The notes under the pieces were generated by a model, which had not been told where the DNA came from, ran no database searches, and saw nothing but the letters and a program-made list of their open reading frames with translations. Of a DNA stretch of 64,000 nt, positions 21,546-31,942 are shown piece by piece. Position numbers and translations under genes: made by a program. Within the stretch, counting starts at the first letter, position 1; the number at the start of each line of letters is the position of its first letter. This DNA is from Okapia johnstoni (taxonomy: Eukaryota; Chordata; Mammalia; Artiodactyla; Giraffidae), in the NCBI GenBank assembly GCA_024291935.2, contig CM044315.1, forward strand, positions 74,196,385 to 74,260,384, in the 5' to 3' direction.

Positions 21546-22589
21546 AGACTCTAGATAAAGAAATGGTTAATGAAGCTTATTCAACAGCTAACTCTAAATT
21601 ATGAACTAATTATAAGGAAGAAGAGACAAGTCATGAGAAATCTGCTGTTGTTTCAGATTACTTTCTCTCCATCACCAGTTTTGTGAGTTAGAAGCAATAT
21701 TTTCTCTCTTCTGCCCTCCACCAGAGGGTGCTGATAAGCAATTAAATGACAGAAAGCCATAAAAACAGAAACCGAGAAATCAGTACCATTTTAATTCACA
21801 GCATGGATTATTGGCCCCTATGGGCAATAGCTGACTTTAAAACAGAACTCTTTGATTCAGTTGAAATAGCTTCTTTGGTTTAAAGTTGGCTTGCAAATAA
21901 CAACTTGTCTGCCTGCCTGTGGTAGTATCTTTATGCGGTAAACCTGACCAATCTTGCTAAATAGATATGGGAAATACTATGCAACTAGGCAGCATCAGGC
22001 TGGTCTAATAAGGTAATATTTCTTGCATAACTTAGTGCTCTTTGGTTTTATTCTGGTATTCTGAAGTTTTTCAGATGCTCTTCTAAGTGTACTTATTAGA
22101 ATCAATGAAAGGGTTTAAGAATGCTGCTATTGCCTATATATCTAGTTTATAAAAATACTACATTTTAAAATAAAAATGCATCTAATTCTGGTGCAGTGGG
22201 CAACTTTTTATCTCTCTATGGTGTAATCTGGTTTTAAGGGCTGGGGTGCAATAGAAGATCTTTTCTTTTAAACAAAACTTGTATATGGAGGACCCTCTTT
22301 TTTTTTTTTGATGGAACTCAAGGTAATGTTTGAGCAGTTCAGAGAAGCATAAAGGTGAGCAGTTATAATGTATTTTGGAGCTCCCCATCAGATTGAAAGA
22401 AACAAATAAGCGAACAAAGAACAAGTCCAAAGCTTTTTTTTTTTATTATTTTCATATATATTCCTAAAATTTTTTGGAAATTTGATGTTATTAAATCAAG
22501 ATAGTTATTAGTATTTTACAACTACCTATGACCTCTGAAGACTACACAATTAACATTATTTAGTAGAAAGATATTGTATATGAGTCAAG
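21546..22589. other. FAF1 intron, repeat-poor island
   Basis: No young repeat. It contains a CTCF-like motif (21718-21732) and TAAT/ATTA-rich text around 21540-21850. Short homopolymers lie at about 22301-22310 and 22433-22443. No coding exon is recognised. Confidence 0.5.
21718..21732 (+). promoter_or_regulatory. Candidate CTCF binding motif
   Basis: ccaccagagggtgct fits the CTCF core consensus (CCASYAGRKGGCRS) at all but one position (T for C in the GGC). It lies in a repeat-poor part of the intron. Motif match only; occupancy is unknown. Confidence 0.45.
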
Positions 22590-22715
22590 AAAATATGTTT
22601 ATGCTGTCATTAAGCAGATACGTGACTTGGGCAAACACCTTAAACCTCTTTGCATCTCAGTTTCTTTCCCACTTAAATGGGAGAATTAGACCAGACCTTC
22701 TTGTGAGAAGAAACT
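22590..22715 (+). mobile_element. MIR SINE
   Basis: Sense MIR: tacgtgacttgggcaaacac, catctcagtttctttcccac. Confidence 0.65.
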
Positions 22716-23659
22716 GCTTTTCATTTGGAATCTGTTTGGGATGATGGGACTCCTGATAGAAGAAGTTTAAGAATCGGCTGCTGATACATTTCTCTCTGGA
22801 GATTCTCAATTCTAGCTTGGAAGGGATCTGAGGATGCTTGAGAGGGAGGGTATGGCAGCAATGCTTAACACAGTTAAGGTTTCAAGATCTGTGGTGTCCT
22901 GCTGGAATGCCATTTGATGAATTCTAAGGACCCTTCCAACTCTCGTATCTTACGAGTCTAAAATGAACCCGTCTGTAGAAAGCCTTCCTTGTTTCTTCCA
23001 ACTTGGTTTGTGCTTTTCTGATAGCATTCGTATTTATGTACATAACAAAAAAACTTCAGAATTTGTTACTGTTGGTGTTTATCTCATTAAATCTTACTAA
23101 CTTGCCAAATCAACTGAGTACTGTAGCACAACAAGGCCAGGCAGAGAATACAGTTTTTTTAGCTATTTACACAGGAGTTTTGTAGATAATTGATCTTGAC
23201 CTATACATCTCTTATGATATTCCATTGGTTCCAGCTTATTATTAGTCACATCCTTTTCAACAGTGTGTTTTTTATGAGGTGACTAAACTGCTATTTAACC
23301 TTGCTACAAGAATGTGACAGTGGACTAGTCCAGACAAGTGGAGGTAACTAACATTCTTAATAAGCTTGCTTCAACCTGCCGCAAATTAAAAGCTCTGTGA
23401 TTTTTCTACCACATAAGTGATTTAAAAAAAAAAAAAGCTTGCATTGTGAAATAAATAAGCTTTTTTGATTTGCACTCTGGTTGGCAGTAAATGAAGCTTC
23501 AGCCTTATGATTCAGTTTGGCTTAAACTACGTTAATAATCTGTCTAGCTAAACAGTGAGCATCTGAAAATTTTAAAGGAGTGTTCCAGCAGTCATCTTCA
23601 GGGCTCCATAAAAAGACTTTGTGTTGCTCAGAAATATGATGTAGTTGAAAGCCTCCATG
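22716..23659. other. FAF1 intron, no recognised feature
   Basis: Repeat-poor intron. 23340-23600 has several HTH-type AT half sites, but no gene or named element is supported. Confidence 0.45.
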
Positions 23660-23870
23660 GCCTTTGGAGTAAAATCTGCTTTGCTACTTGTAGTTGACTG
23701 ATCTTAGATAAGTTGTTCTGCCTCTCAAAAGGCTGTTTTGTGATTTATACAATCATGATTGCCTTTAATTTGCAGGATTGTCATGTAGGGTAGATGTATG
23801 TTAAGCATTTTGTATATACTGCCTGGCACGTTGATGATATCAAGAAGTAGCTATTTTAATTAAAACAAAG
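23660..23870 (+). mobile_element. MIR SINE
   Basis: Diverged sense MIR: tggagtaaaatctgctttgc, gatcttagataagttgttct, aggattgtcatgtagg, ctgcctggcacgttgatg. Confidence 0.55.
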
Positions 23871-23944
23871 AAAGTAATTATTGTTTCTGTGTGAGACAAC
23901 ATATAGTAGGGCATTAATAGTTGTTTGGTTGAATTATTTTAAAT

Positions 23945-24170
23945 GGTTCTGAGGTAAGACTGCCTAAGTTTAATTTTGGTTTCCTCTTTAGTAGCTGTAT
24001 GACTTTGGGCAAGCTTCTTAATCTATATAAGGCATAGTAGCCTCATCTTTTAAAAGAAGATTATAATAATACCTATCTGGCAGGGTTATTGTGAGAATTA
24101 AATGGAGTAATGCATATAAAAAACTTCATATAATACCAATACATATTAAACTCTGAATAATAGCAGTTAT
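23945..24170 (+). mobile_element. MIR SINE
   Basis: Clear sense MIR, nearly full length: agctgtatgactttgggcaa, tctggcagggttattgtgag, aattaaatggagtaatgcat. Confidence 0.8.
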
Positions 24171-24209
24171 TTTGAAAATAATTTTTAAACTACTGAGTTG
24201 TTTCATGGA

Positions 24210-24288
24210 TAAATATACATATTTCAGAACACCAAATTATACTCTTCAAACTATGTGTAGTTATTGTAGATCAATTTTACCTCAATAA
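24210..24288 (+). mobile_element. L1M 3' end remnant
   Basis: Ends in ttttacctcaataaagcaat, a typical old L1 terminus with its polyadenylation signal. Confidence 0.55.
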
Positions 24289-24295
24289 AGCAATA

Positions 24296-24575
24296 TTCTG
24301 GAGAAGGAAATGGCAACCCATACCAGTATCTTGCTTGGAGACTCCTATGGACGGGCGAAGAGCCAACTCACTGGAAAAGACCCCTGATGCTGGGGAAGAT
24401 TGAAGGCAGGTAGAGAAGGGGACAACAGAGGATGAGATAGTTGGATGCATCACCGACTCAACAGACATGAGTTTGAGCAAACTCCAGGAGTTGGTGAAGG
24501 ACAGGGAAGCCTAGCATGCTACAGTCCATGGGGTTGCAAAGAGTCGGAAACGACGGACTGATTGAACAACAACCG
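24296..24575 (+). mobile_element. Internally deleted BovB / Bov-A chimera
   Basis: The first about 55 nt are Bov-A/BovB 5'-type (ctggagaaggaaatggcaac). They join at about 24355 directly to BovB C-terminal sequence (gaagagccaactcactggaa), which runs to the 3' end. Short flanking copies of agcaata at 24289-24295 and 24576-24582 suggest a single insertion event. It is longer on the 3' side than ordinary Bov-A. Confidence 0.8.
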
Positions 24576-24588
24576 AGCAATACTCAAT

Positions 24589-24660
24589 GATACATGTGTA
24601 TGTGTGTACATGTGGTGTGTGTGTGTATATGTATGTATGTAGTATATATATATATATAGT
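24589..24660. repeat. TG/TA-rich microsatellite
   Basis: Mixed (TG)n, (TATG)n and (TA)n tracts (gtatatatatatatatatag). Confidence 0.9.
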
Positions 24661-24838
24661 GTTGATTGTATTGAATGGTGCCCAGTAGCATTCCCAGACC
24701 CAGATGAAATTAATTATCCTAGTATCAAGATGATGACAAGCTTGAAAACATAGTTTTTAAAAAACTTTCTTTTATTTTTTTTAAGCACAAAAGAATTATA
24801 TTTTACAAACTGATATTTTAAAGATACATATAGTAAAG

Positions 24839-25047
24839 CTTCCCTGGTGGCTCAGACGGTAAAGAATCCACCAGCAACGTGGGAGACATGGGTGCGATCC
24901 CTGGATTGGGAAGATCCCCGTGAGGAGGGCATGGCAATCCACTCCAGTATTCCTGCCTGGAGAATCCCCATGGACAGAGGAGCCTGGCGGGCTACAGTCC
25001 ATGGGGTTGCAAAGACTCAGACACGATTAAGCGACTAAGCACAGCAC
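24839..25047 (+). mobile_element. Bov-tA SINE with target duplication
   Basis: Full sense copy: head (cttccctggtggctcagacg), B-box variant (ggtgcgatccc), body, end (cgactaagcacagcaca). Flanks repeat atagtaaag at 24830-24838 and 25048-25056. Confidence 0.95.
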
Positions 25048-25056
25048 ATAGTAAAG

Positions 25057-26012
25057 TTATGCTTTCAGAACTGTTGTTTTATGTTACTGAGTGTGTCATA
25101 TGCAGGGTGAAGATCCTGCTGGTGACTGAACTGAATTTTCTTAGTCTCTTACTAAGATCACAGTCCATTAGAATTGTAAGGGATCTGAGAGATAAGTCAT
25201 GTGGGTTGCTCTTATATTTTACAAAAGAGAATGTTGATTCTCCTGATGACTATCCCAAGGTCCCATAATTTGGTCTCCTAAATTCTTACGCAGTACTCTA
25301 AAAATGTCTTAGTCTGTCATTAATGGTAAGGAATAAAGGCAGGCTACAAGTCTGTATTTGGGGAAAGGCTAAAATTTAGCTGCAAAACAAAAATACTTTT
25401 AAGAACTAATTCATATGTTTAGAGAAAGCATTATTAAGAAGGGCCTAATAAACACCCTGAAACAATAAGAATACTTGTCAGAAATAACCAGTGGTCAATT
25501 ATGATGGGTTATAGGAATTGTCTTTTACACATTGCTTTGGTATATCATTTTATTTTAAAGGAAATTATTTAAGAGGAAACATTGAGAAGATTCTCAAACT
25601 TCACAGAAGAATATGCTTTGGGGCCTTCTCAGTTGTTTCAAATAATTGCAATTATTTATGAAAATTAGTTTCACCTGTACACCTTGCATAGTCTAGCACT
25701 TCACAACTTTTTGGTCTCAGGATCCTTTTGTACCCTTAAGAAAGTCAGAATTATATCTATTGACATCTGGCATATTTAAAATTGAGAAAAATTAAATGTG
25801 TAAGATAGTAGTAATAAACACATTACATGCTGGTATGAATAGCATTTTTTATGAAAAGTAATTATACTTTCATAAAAACTAGAATTAATGAGTAGAGTGA
25901 TGTTTTACACTTTTACAGATCTCTTTAAGGTCTAGCTTAATTGAAGACAATTAGATTCTCATAGCTTCTGAATTCAGCCTATTCGGATATGTTGTTTGCA
26001 TTGATGTATGAT
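25057..26012. other. FAF1 intron, one unidentified old repeat
   Basis: 25690-25800 contains caactttttggtctcaggat, a text I know from a common old mammalian repeat but cannot assign to a family. Otherwise nothing is recognised. Confidence 0.4.
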
Positions 26013-26204
26013 CAGCATTCCCCAACCTTTTGGGCACCAGGGAGTTTTGTGGAAGATAATTTTTCCACAAACTGAGGGGTGGGAAGTGATGGTTTCGGGA
26101 TCATTCAAACACATTACATTTATTGTGCACTTTATTTCTATTATTATTACATCAGGTCTACCTCAGATCATCAAGCATTAGATCCCAGAGTTTGGGGACC
26201 CCTG
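26013..26204 (-). mobile_element. hAT (Charlie-like) transposon 3' terminal region
   Basis: Reading leftward, the sequence ends in a terminal-inverted-repeat-like text (26013: cagcattccccaaccttttg). Before that come the conserved ttgtgcactttatttctatt segment and a block around 26165-26204 that includes tttggggacccctg. It continues directly from the transposase coding remnant to its right. The family name is uncertain. Confidence 0.7.
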
Positions 26205-26560
26205 AAGTATATGAAGAAAATCTGGCCTCACACAGAGTTATAGTTGGAAGAGGGAGGAGTATTTTAATAGTCTTTCCAGACAACTGTGGATATTCTTCTT
26301 TGATACCAAACGAGAACTTGACCAGTGATAGCTTTCTAAAGATTAGTTTCAATGTGGAATCTGGAACCATATCAGTGTATTTTTTGTACTTTGTTACAAG
26401 ATCCATTGATCTGTCTCGCACTTTGAATATATCCTTTATCCATGCATAATTTTGTAATGTCATGCATTCATTGTTATTTGGAGGGTGTTGGTCCTCTGAG
26501 TTACACAGATTTTCTAATGATGAAAGAGTTCATTATATAATGTCAAAAAAGTCACTCTGT
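26158..26560 (-). pseudogene. hAT transposase C-terminal (dimerisation) domain remnant
   Basis: The minus-strand frame at 26158-26463 (101 codons) reads YAWIKDIF near its start, then KLIFRKLSLVKFSFGIKEEYPQLS (given here in outline; key residues are the KEEYP and the following LLPLPTITLCEARFSS). This is the C-terminal hAT dimerisation motif found in Charlie-type transposases and in domesticated relatives such as ZBED5 and FAM200. The family pattern is LLPFPTTYLCEAGFSALT, so the spacing is conserved. The frame then runs through the 3' terminal region, so the original stop is gone. Upstream, the catalytic domain is missing. It is a decayed transposon, not a host gene. An overlapping + frame is its shadow. 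Confidence 0.65.
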
Positions 26561-26627
26561 TAATATCACCTCCCATCTCATTAGAAAAGTTGTTAGGCAT
26601 TAAGGAGCATATTGATTGCATGGTACT

Positions 26628-27296
26628 GAGATCATGGCGTCTGGTTCCATCACTTCATAGGAAATAGATGGGGAAACAGTGGAAACAGTGTCAGACTTTA
26701 TTTTGGGGGGCTCCAAAATCACTGCTGATGGTGATTGCAGCCATGAAATTAAAAGACGCTTACTCTTTGGAAGGAAGGTTATGGCCAACCTAGATAGCAT
26801 ATTTAAAAGCAGAGACATTACTTTGCCAACAAAAGTCCATCTAGTCAAGGCTATGGTTTTTCCAGTGGTCATGTATGGATGTAAGAGTTGGACGGTGAAG
26901 AAAGCTGAGTGCACAGAATTGATGTTTTTGAACTGTGGTGTTGGAGAAGACTCTTGAGAGTCCCTTGGACTGCAGAGAGATCCAATCAATCCATCCTAAA
27001 GGAGATCAGTCCTGGGTGTTCATTGGAAGGACTGATGTTGAAGCTGAAACTCCAATACTTTCGCCACCTCATGCGAAGAGTTGACTCATTGGAAAAGACC
27101 CTAATGCTGGGTAGGATTGAGGGCAGGAGGAGAAGGGGATGACAGAGGATGAGATGGCTGGATGGCATCACTGACTCGATGGACATGGGTTTGGGTAGAC
27201 TCCGGGAGTTGGTGATGGACAGGGAGGCCTGGCGTGCTGCAATTCATGGGGTCGCAAAGAGTCGGACACGACTAAGCGACTGAACTGAACTGAACT
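26628..27296 (+). mobile_element. BovB LINE, 3' fragment
   Basis: Sense BovB from the end of the palm (agatcatggcgtctgg) to an intact (TGAAC)n tail. Open stretches at 26679-26957 and 26909-27142 overlap in different frames, showing a frameshift near 26910. The tail abuts the next BovB segment with no gap. Confidence 0.95.
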
Positions 27297-28009
27297 GAGT
27301 GCAGCACTTTCACAGCATCATCTTTCAGGATTTGAAATAGTTCAACTGGTATTCCATCACCTCCACTAGCTTTGTTCGTAGTGATGCTTCCTAAGGCCCA
27401 CTTGACTTCACATTCCAGGATGTCTGACTCTTGGTGAGTGATCACACCATCGTGATTATCTGGGTCATGAACATCTTTTTTGTACAATTCTTCTGTGCAT
27501 TCTTGCCACCTCTTAATATCTTCTGCTTCTCTTAGGTCCCTACCATTTCTGCCCTTTATTGAGCCCATCTTTGCATGAAATGTTCCCTTGGTATCTCTAA
27601 TTTTCTTGAAGAGATCTCTAGTCTTTCCCATTCTGTTGTTTTCCTCTATTTCTTTGCACTGATCACTGAGGAAGGCTTTCTTATCTCTCCTTGCTATTCT
27701 TTGGAACTCTGCATTCAAATGGGTATATCTTTCCTTTTCTCCTTTGCTTTTCGCTTCTCTTCTTTTCCCAGCTATCTGTAAGGCCTCCTCAGACAACCAT
27801 TTTGCTTTTTTGCATTTCTTTTTCTTGGGGATGGTCTTGATTCCTGTCTCCTGTACAATGTCACGAACCTCCATACATAGTTCATCAGACATTCTGTCTA
27901 TCAGATCTAGTCCTTTAAATCTATTTCTCACTTCTACTGTATAGTCATAAGGGATTTGATTTAGGTCATACCTGAATGGTCTAGTGGTTTTCTCCACTTT
28001 CTTCAATTA
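27297..28009 (-). mobile_element. BovB LINE, endonuclease-RT linker segment
   Basis: Minus-strand open frame of 244 codons (27272-28006), KKVEKTTRPFRYDLNQIP to KASGGDGIPVELFQIL, the linker between endonuclease and RT. It is unbroken except that its last codons read into the neighbour's tail. Both the 5' and the 3' part of the element are missing, so this is neither an ordinary 5' truncation nor a twin-priming order. Confidence 0.93.
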
Positions 28010-28335
28010 GAGCCATTTATTTTCATCTTAGAGACATTTTTCTTTTTTCACTCAATTATTATTAACAATTTTCTTAATGATAAACTGAAGCAATAACTAG
28101 ACAAACAGGCTCCATTCTTGCCCTTATAAAATCTACTACAGTGGTAGACTTACAAGTTTTTTGTCCTCTCCACTTTATATATAAGCTTTATTCATAATTG
28201 CCTTAACCTGGAAGCAACCAAGATGTCCTTCAATAGGTGAATGGTTGAACCATGGCAAATCCAGGAATATCATTCAACACTGAAAGTAAATGAACTTTTA
28301 GACATGGCAAGACATAGATGAACTTTAAATGCATA
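28010..28335 (+). mobile_element. L1M ORF2 remnant (28185-28330) in unique intron
   Basis: 28195-28260 reads ttgccttaacctggaagcaa, gatgtccttcaataggtgaa, the L1 ORF2 C-terminal text in sense. 28010-28180 is unrecognised. Confidence 0.55.
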
Positions 28336-28419
28336 CAATCAGCCTTCCTATTTGTGGATTTGGTCTGCAGTTGTTTGACTCCACAGATGCTGAACCTGCA
28401 GATAAAAGAGGGCTGACTG
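28336..28419. mobile_element. 84-bp Tigger/MER2-type MITE
   Basis: Ends are inverted (caatcagccttcctat... and ...agagggctgactg) and flanked by TA on both sides, the TcMar target duplication. The interior (tctgcagttgtttgactcca) is typical of the family. Confidence 0.75.
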
Positions 28420-28885
28420 TACTCTGCCATTTTATATAAATAACTTGAGCAACTGCTGTACTTGGCTTTTCATTTTATTGTACAGCTAAAATTACTCTTT
28501 AAAAAAAAGTCTTAATACATACATAACAAAATCCTATGCCTATTCAACCCTTTAAAAAAAACCCATTCAACAACATACCCATTTTAGCATAAAAATATGC
28601 GATGAGTGATAAAAGTGATATTAGTCATAAAAATTCTACTTTTCTGTCAGTCTTCAAAATCCTTAAGTGTCCAGAAGATTATACACCCAGATTTTTGCCA
28701 ATTGTGTAGAATTAAATAATAAAATAAAGGTTTCTTGACTTTATTCTGTGTTGAATTTTTTAACCGATTTTGAATCTCTTCATCTGCCATGATGAAAGTC
28801 AGAGAATTAACTCTAACATAACCAGAAAAAACTGAATAAAGACTCGAAACAGATTTTGAAATGAGTCGCAATCCTTCCTTGTATT
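28420..28885. other. FAF1 intron, no recognised feature
   Basis: AT-rich, nothing supported. Confidence 0.5.
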
Positions 28886-30438
28886 CAGTTCAGTTCAGTC
28901 GCTCAGTCGTGTCCGACTCTGCGACCCCATGAATTGCAGCAAGCCAGGCCTCCCTGTCCATCACCAACTCCCGGAGTCTATCCAAACCCATGTCCATCGA
29001 GTCGGTGATGCCATCCAACCATCTCATCCTCTGTTGTCCCCTTCTCCTCCTGCCCCCAATCCTTCCCAGCATTAGTATCTTTTCCAATGAGTCAGCTCTT
29101 CACATGAGGTGCACAAAGTATTGGAGTTTCAGCTTCAACATCAGTCCTTCCAATGAATACCCAGGACTGATCTCCTTTAGGATGGACTGGTTGGATCTTC
29201 TTGCAGTCCAAGGGACTCTCAAGAGTCTTCTCCAACACCACAGTTCAAAAGCATCAATTCTTCAGCGCTCAGCCTTCTTCACTGTCCAACTCTCACATCC
29301 ATACATGACTACTGGAAAAACCGTAGCCTTGACTAGACAGACCTTTGTTGGCAGAGTAGTGTCTCTGCTTTTTAATATGCTATCTAGATTGGTCATAACT
29401 TTCCTTCCAAGGAGTAAGCGTCTTTTAATTTCATGGCTGCAATCATCATCAGCAGTGAATTTGGAGCCACCAAAAAATAAAGTCTGACACTGTTTCCACT
29501 GTTTCCCCATCTATTTCCCATGAGGTGATGGGACCAGATGCCTTGATCTTAGTTTTCTGAATGTTGAGCTTTAAGCCAACTTTTTCACTCTCCTCTTTCA
29601 CTTTCATCAAGAGGCTCTTTAGTTCTTCTTCACTTTCTGCTATAAGGGTGGTGTCATCTGCATATCTGAGGTTATTGATATTTCTCCCAGCAATCTTGAT
29701 TCCAGCTTGTGTTTCTTCCACCCCAGCGTTTCTCATGATGTACTGTGCATAGAAGTTAAATAAGCAGGGTGACAATATACAGCCTTGACGTACTCCTTTT
29801 CCTATTTGGACCAGATGCCTTGATCTTAGTTTTCTGAATGTTGAGCTTTAAGCCAACTTTTTCACTCTCCTCTTTCACTTTCATCAAGAGGCTCTTTAGT
29901 TCTTCTTCACTTTCTGCTATAAGGGTGGTGTCATCTGCATATCTGAGGTTATTGATATTTCTCCTGGCAATCTTGATTCCAGCTTGTGTTTCTTCCACCC
30001 CAGCGTTTCTCATGATGTACTCTGCATAGAAGTTAAATAAGCAGGGTGACAATATACAGCCTTGATGTAGTCCTTTTCCTATTTGGAACCAGTCTGTTGT
30101 TCCATGTCCAGTTCTAACTGTTGCTTCCTGACCTGCGTACAGGTTTCTCAAGAGACAGGTCAGATGGTCTTGTATTCCCATCTCTTTCAGAATTTTCCAC
30201 AGTTTATTGTGATCCACACAGTCAAAGGCTTTGGCATAGTCAATAAAGCAGAAATAGATGTTCTTCTGGAGCTCTCTTGCTTTTTCGATGATCCAGCGGA
30301 TGTTGGCAATTTGATCTCTGGTTCCTCTGCCTTTTCTGAAACCAGCTTGAACATCTGGAAGTTCACGGTTCACGTATTGTTGAAACCTGGCTTGGAGAAT
30401 TTTGAGCATTACTTTACTAGCGTGTGAGATGAGTGCAG
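28886..30438 (-). mobile_element. BovB LINE, 5'-truncated, with internal tandem duplication
   Basis: Antisense BovB from the tail (28886) to upstream of the RT (30438), with flanking ttgtatt at 28879-28885 and 30439-30445. The RT palm is present twice (each with YADDTTLIAE) because of a 277-bp tandem duplication. Open frames are 29756-30409 (217 codons), 29449-29775 (108) and 29262-29510 (82). The duplication is not a multiple of three and breaks the reading frame. Confidence 0.95.
29531..30084. repeat. 277-bp tandem duplication inside BovB
   Basis: 29531-29807 and 29808-30084 are the same segment head to tail, both starting ggaccagatgccttgatctt-like (second copy from its cctatttgga/ccagatg junction). 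The copies differ at only a few positions (for example gtactgtgc vs gtactctgc, gacgtactcc vs gatgtagtcc). Short homology (ttgga/cc) at the junction suggests slippage or unequal exchange. Confidence 0.93.
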
Positions 30439-30654
30439 TTGTATTAGGTTAAAGCAATCTTGTGATTGAAAGATTACCTTTATGTAGAGGTTAATTATTA
30501 TGATGTATGTATATCTAAATGTAAAATTTTAAACTATAAAGTCAAACAAACCTGAAGCCTTAATCTTTTTCTTTTTCCAGTTTCTTGCAAAATAAATACT
30601 CCAGTGATAATAATGATATCACATTTGATTTCACATATGTTATCTTTCACATAC

Positions 30655-30885
30655 ATTAGCTTTGATTTCACATACATTATCTTTCTGGATCTTCATACCA
30701 ACTCTATGAGAGAGAGAGAGAACAGAGTGTATTATCCTATCTTATAAATTAAGGACAGATTGTATTACATCATTTTCTAAGTAAGAAACCTGAAGTACAG
30801 AAATTCTAAGTGATTTTGCCCATTATCATTGGGTGACTTTGAGTGCTTTAGCCAGGCTGCAACCTCAGCCTTCTAACTTCACATC
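30655..30885 (-). mobile_element. MIR SINE with (GA)n
   Basis: Antisense MIR (tattatcctatcttataaat, agtaagaaacctgaagtaca, gattttgcccattatc). A short GA run lies at 30707-30720. Confidence 0.55.
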
Positions 30886-31210
30886 TGTTATAAGTTTTTG
30901 TCATGAATCATACAAAACTTTAGCTATAACTTCTTGAAATGACTGTCTGAGTAACTTGTCCCTCCAAGGGGTCCCCAGCTTTACTGAGACTGCAGTAATT
31001 ATCCTTTTTCTGTCTCTGTTCCTATGTAAATCTCCCCAACTGGTATATATATTCCTTTAAAATAGGCATCATGCCTTATGTTTAATCAACACCGGGCACA
31101 TAGTAACTTAAAACTTCCTGACCCTTTAATTTCCTCAGTGCAGAGTGAGGCCTATCTGATCACTATAGACTGAGGAGAAAGTACTGACCACTGTCATCTT
31201 ATCTTCAGAA
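30886..31210. other. FAF1 intron, possible L2 debris
   Basis: 31000-31110 (tgtaaatctccccaactgg, ataggcatcatgccttatg) is L2-like. Otherwise unrecognised. Confidence 0.4.
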
Positions 31211-31731
31211 ATTATTAGTAGCCTAGATAGCATATTTAAAAGCAGAGACATTACTTTGCCAACAAAGGTCCGTCTAGTCAAGGCTATGGTTTTTCCAGTG
31301 GTCATGTATGGATGTGAGAGTTGGATGGTGAAGAAAGCTGAGCGCCGAAGAATTGATGCTTTTGAACTGTGGTGTTGGAGAAGACTCTTGAGAGTCCCTT
31401 GGACTGCAAGGAGATCCAATCAATCCATCCTAAAAGAGATCAATCCTGGGTGTTCATTGGAAGGTCTGATGTTGAAGCTGAAACTCCAATACTTTGGCCA
31501 CCTCATGTGAAGAGTTGACTCATTGGAAAAGACCCTAATGCTGGGTAGGATTGGGGGCGGAAGGAAAAGGGGACGACAGAGGATGAGATGGCTGGATGGC
31601 ATCACTGACTCAATGGACATGGGTTTGGGTAGACTCCCGGAGTTGGTGATGGACAGAGGGGCCTGGCGTGCTGCGGTTCGTGGGGTCGCAAAGAGTCGGA
31701 CACGACTAAGCGACTGAACTGAACTGAACTG
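31211..31731 (+). mobile_element. BovB LINE, 3' fragment
   Basis: Sense C-terminal BovB ([11 protein letters not shown] in frame at 31256-31510) with a tga at about 31508 ending the frame, then the (TGAAC)n tail. Confidence 0.95.
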
Positions 31732-31733
31732 AT

Positions 31734-31942
31734 GGGGAAAGTTGGTGGCTCAGTGGTAAAGAATCTGCCTGCCAATGCAGGAGACTCAGAGTTGAACCTG
31801 TGTCATGAAGATCCCCTGAAGGAAATGGCAACCCACTCCAGTATTTTTGCCTGAAATATCCCATGGACAGAGGAACCTGGTGAGCTACAGTCCATGGGTT
31901 TGCAAAAGAGTCAGACAAGACTTAGCGACTAAGCAACAACAA
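31734..31942 (+). mobile_element. Bov-tA SINE
   Basis: Directly follows the BovB tail. Head ttggtggctcagtggtaaag, damaged B-box (gagttgaacctg), body, end gcgactaagcaacaacaa. Confidence 0.92.

Noticed and set aside
24589..24660. CRISPR-like or satellite array
   Set aside because: Plain dinucleotide microsatellite without spacers. No repeat-spacer array exists in the window.
29531..30084. Duplicated YADD as a functional two-palm enzyme
   Set aside because: The 277-nt period is not a multiple of three and the frame breaks at the junction.
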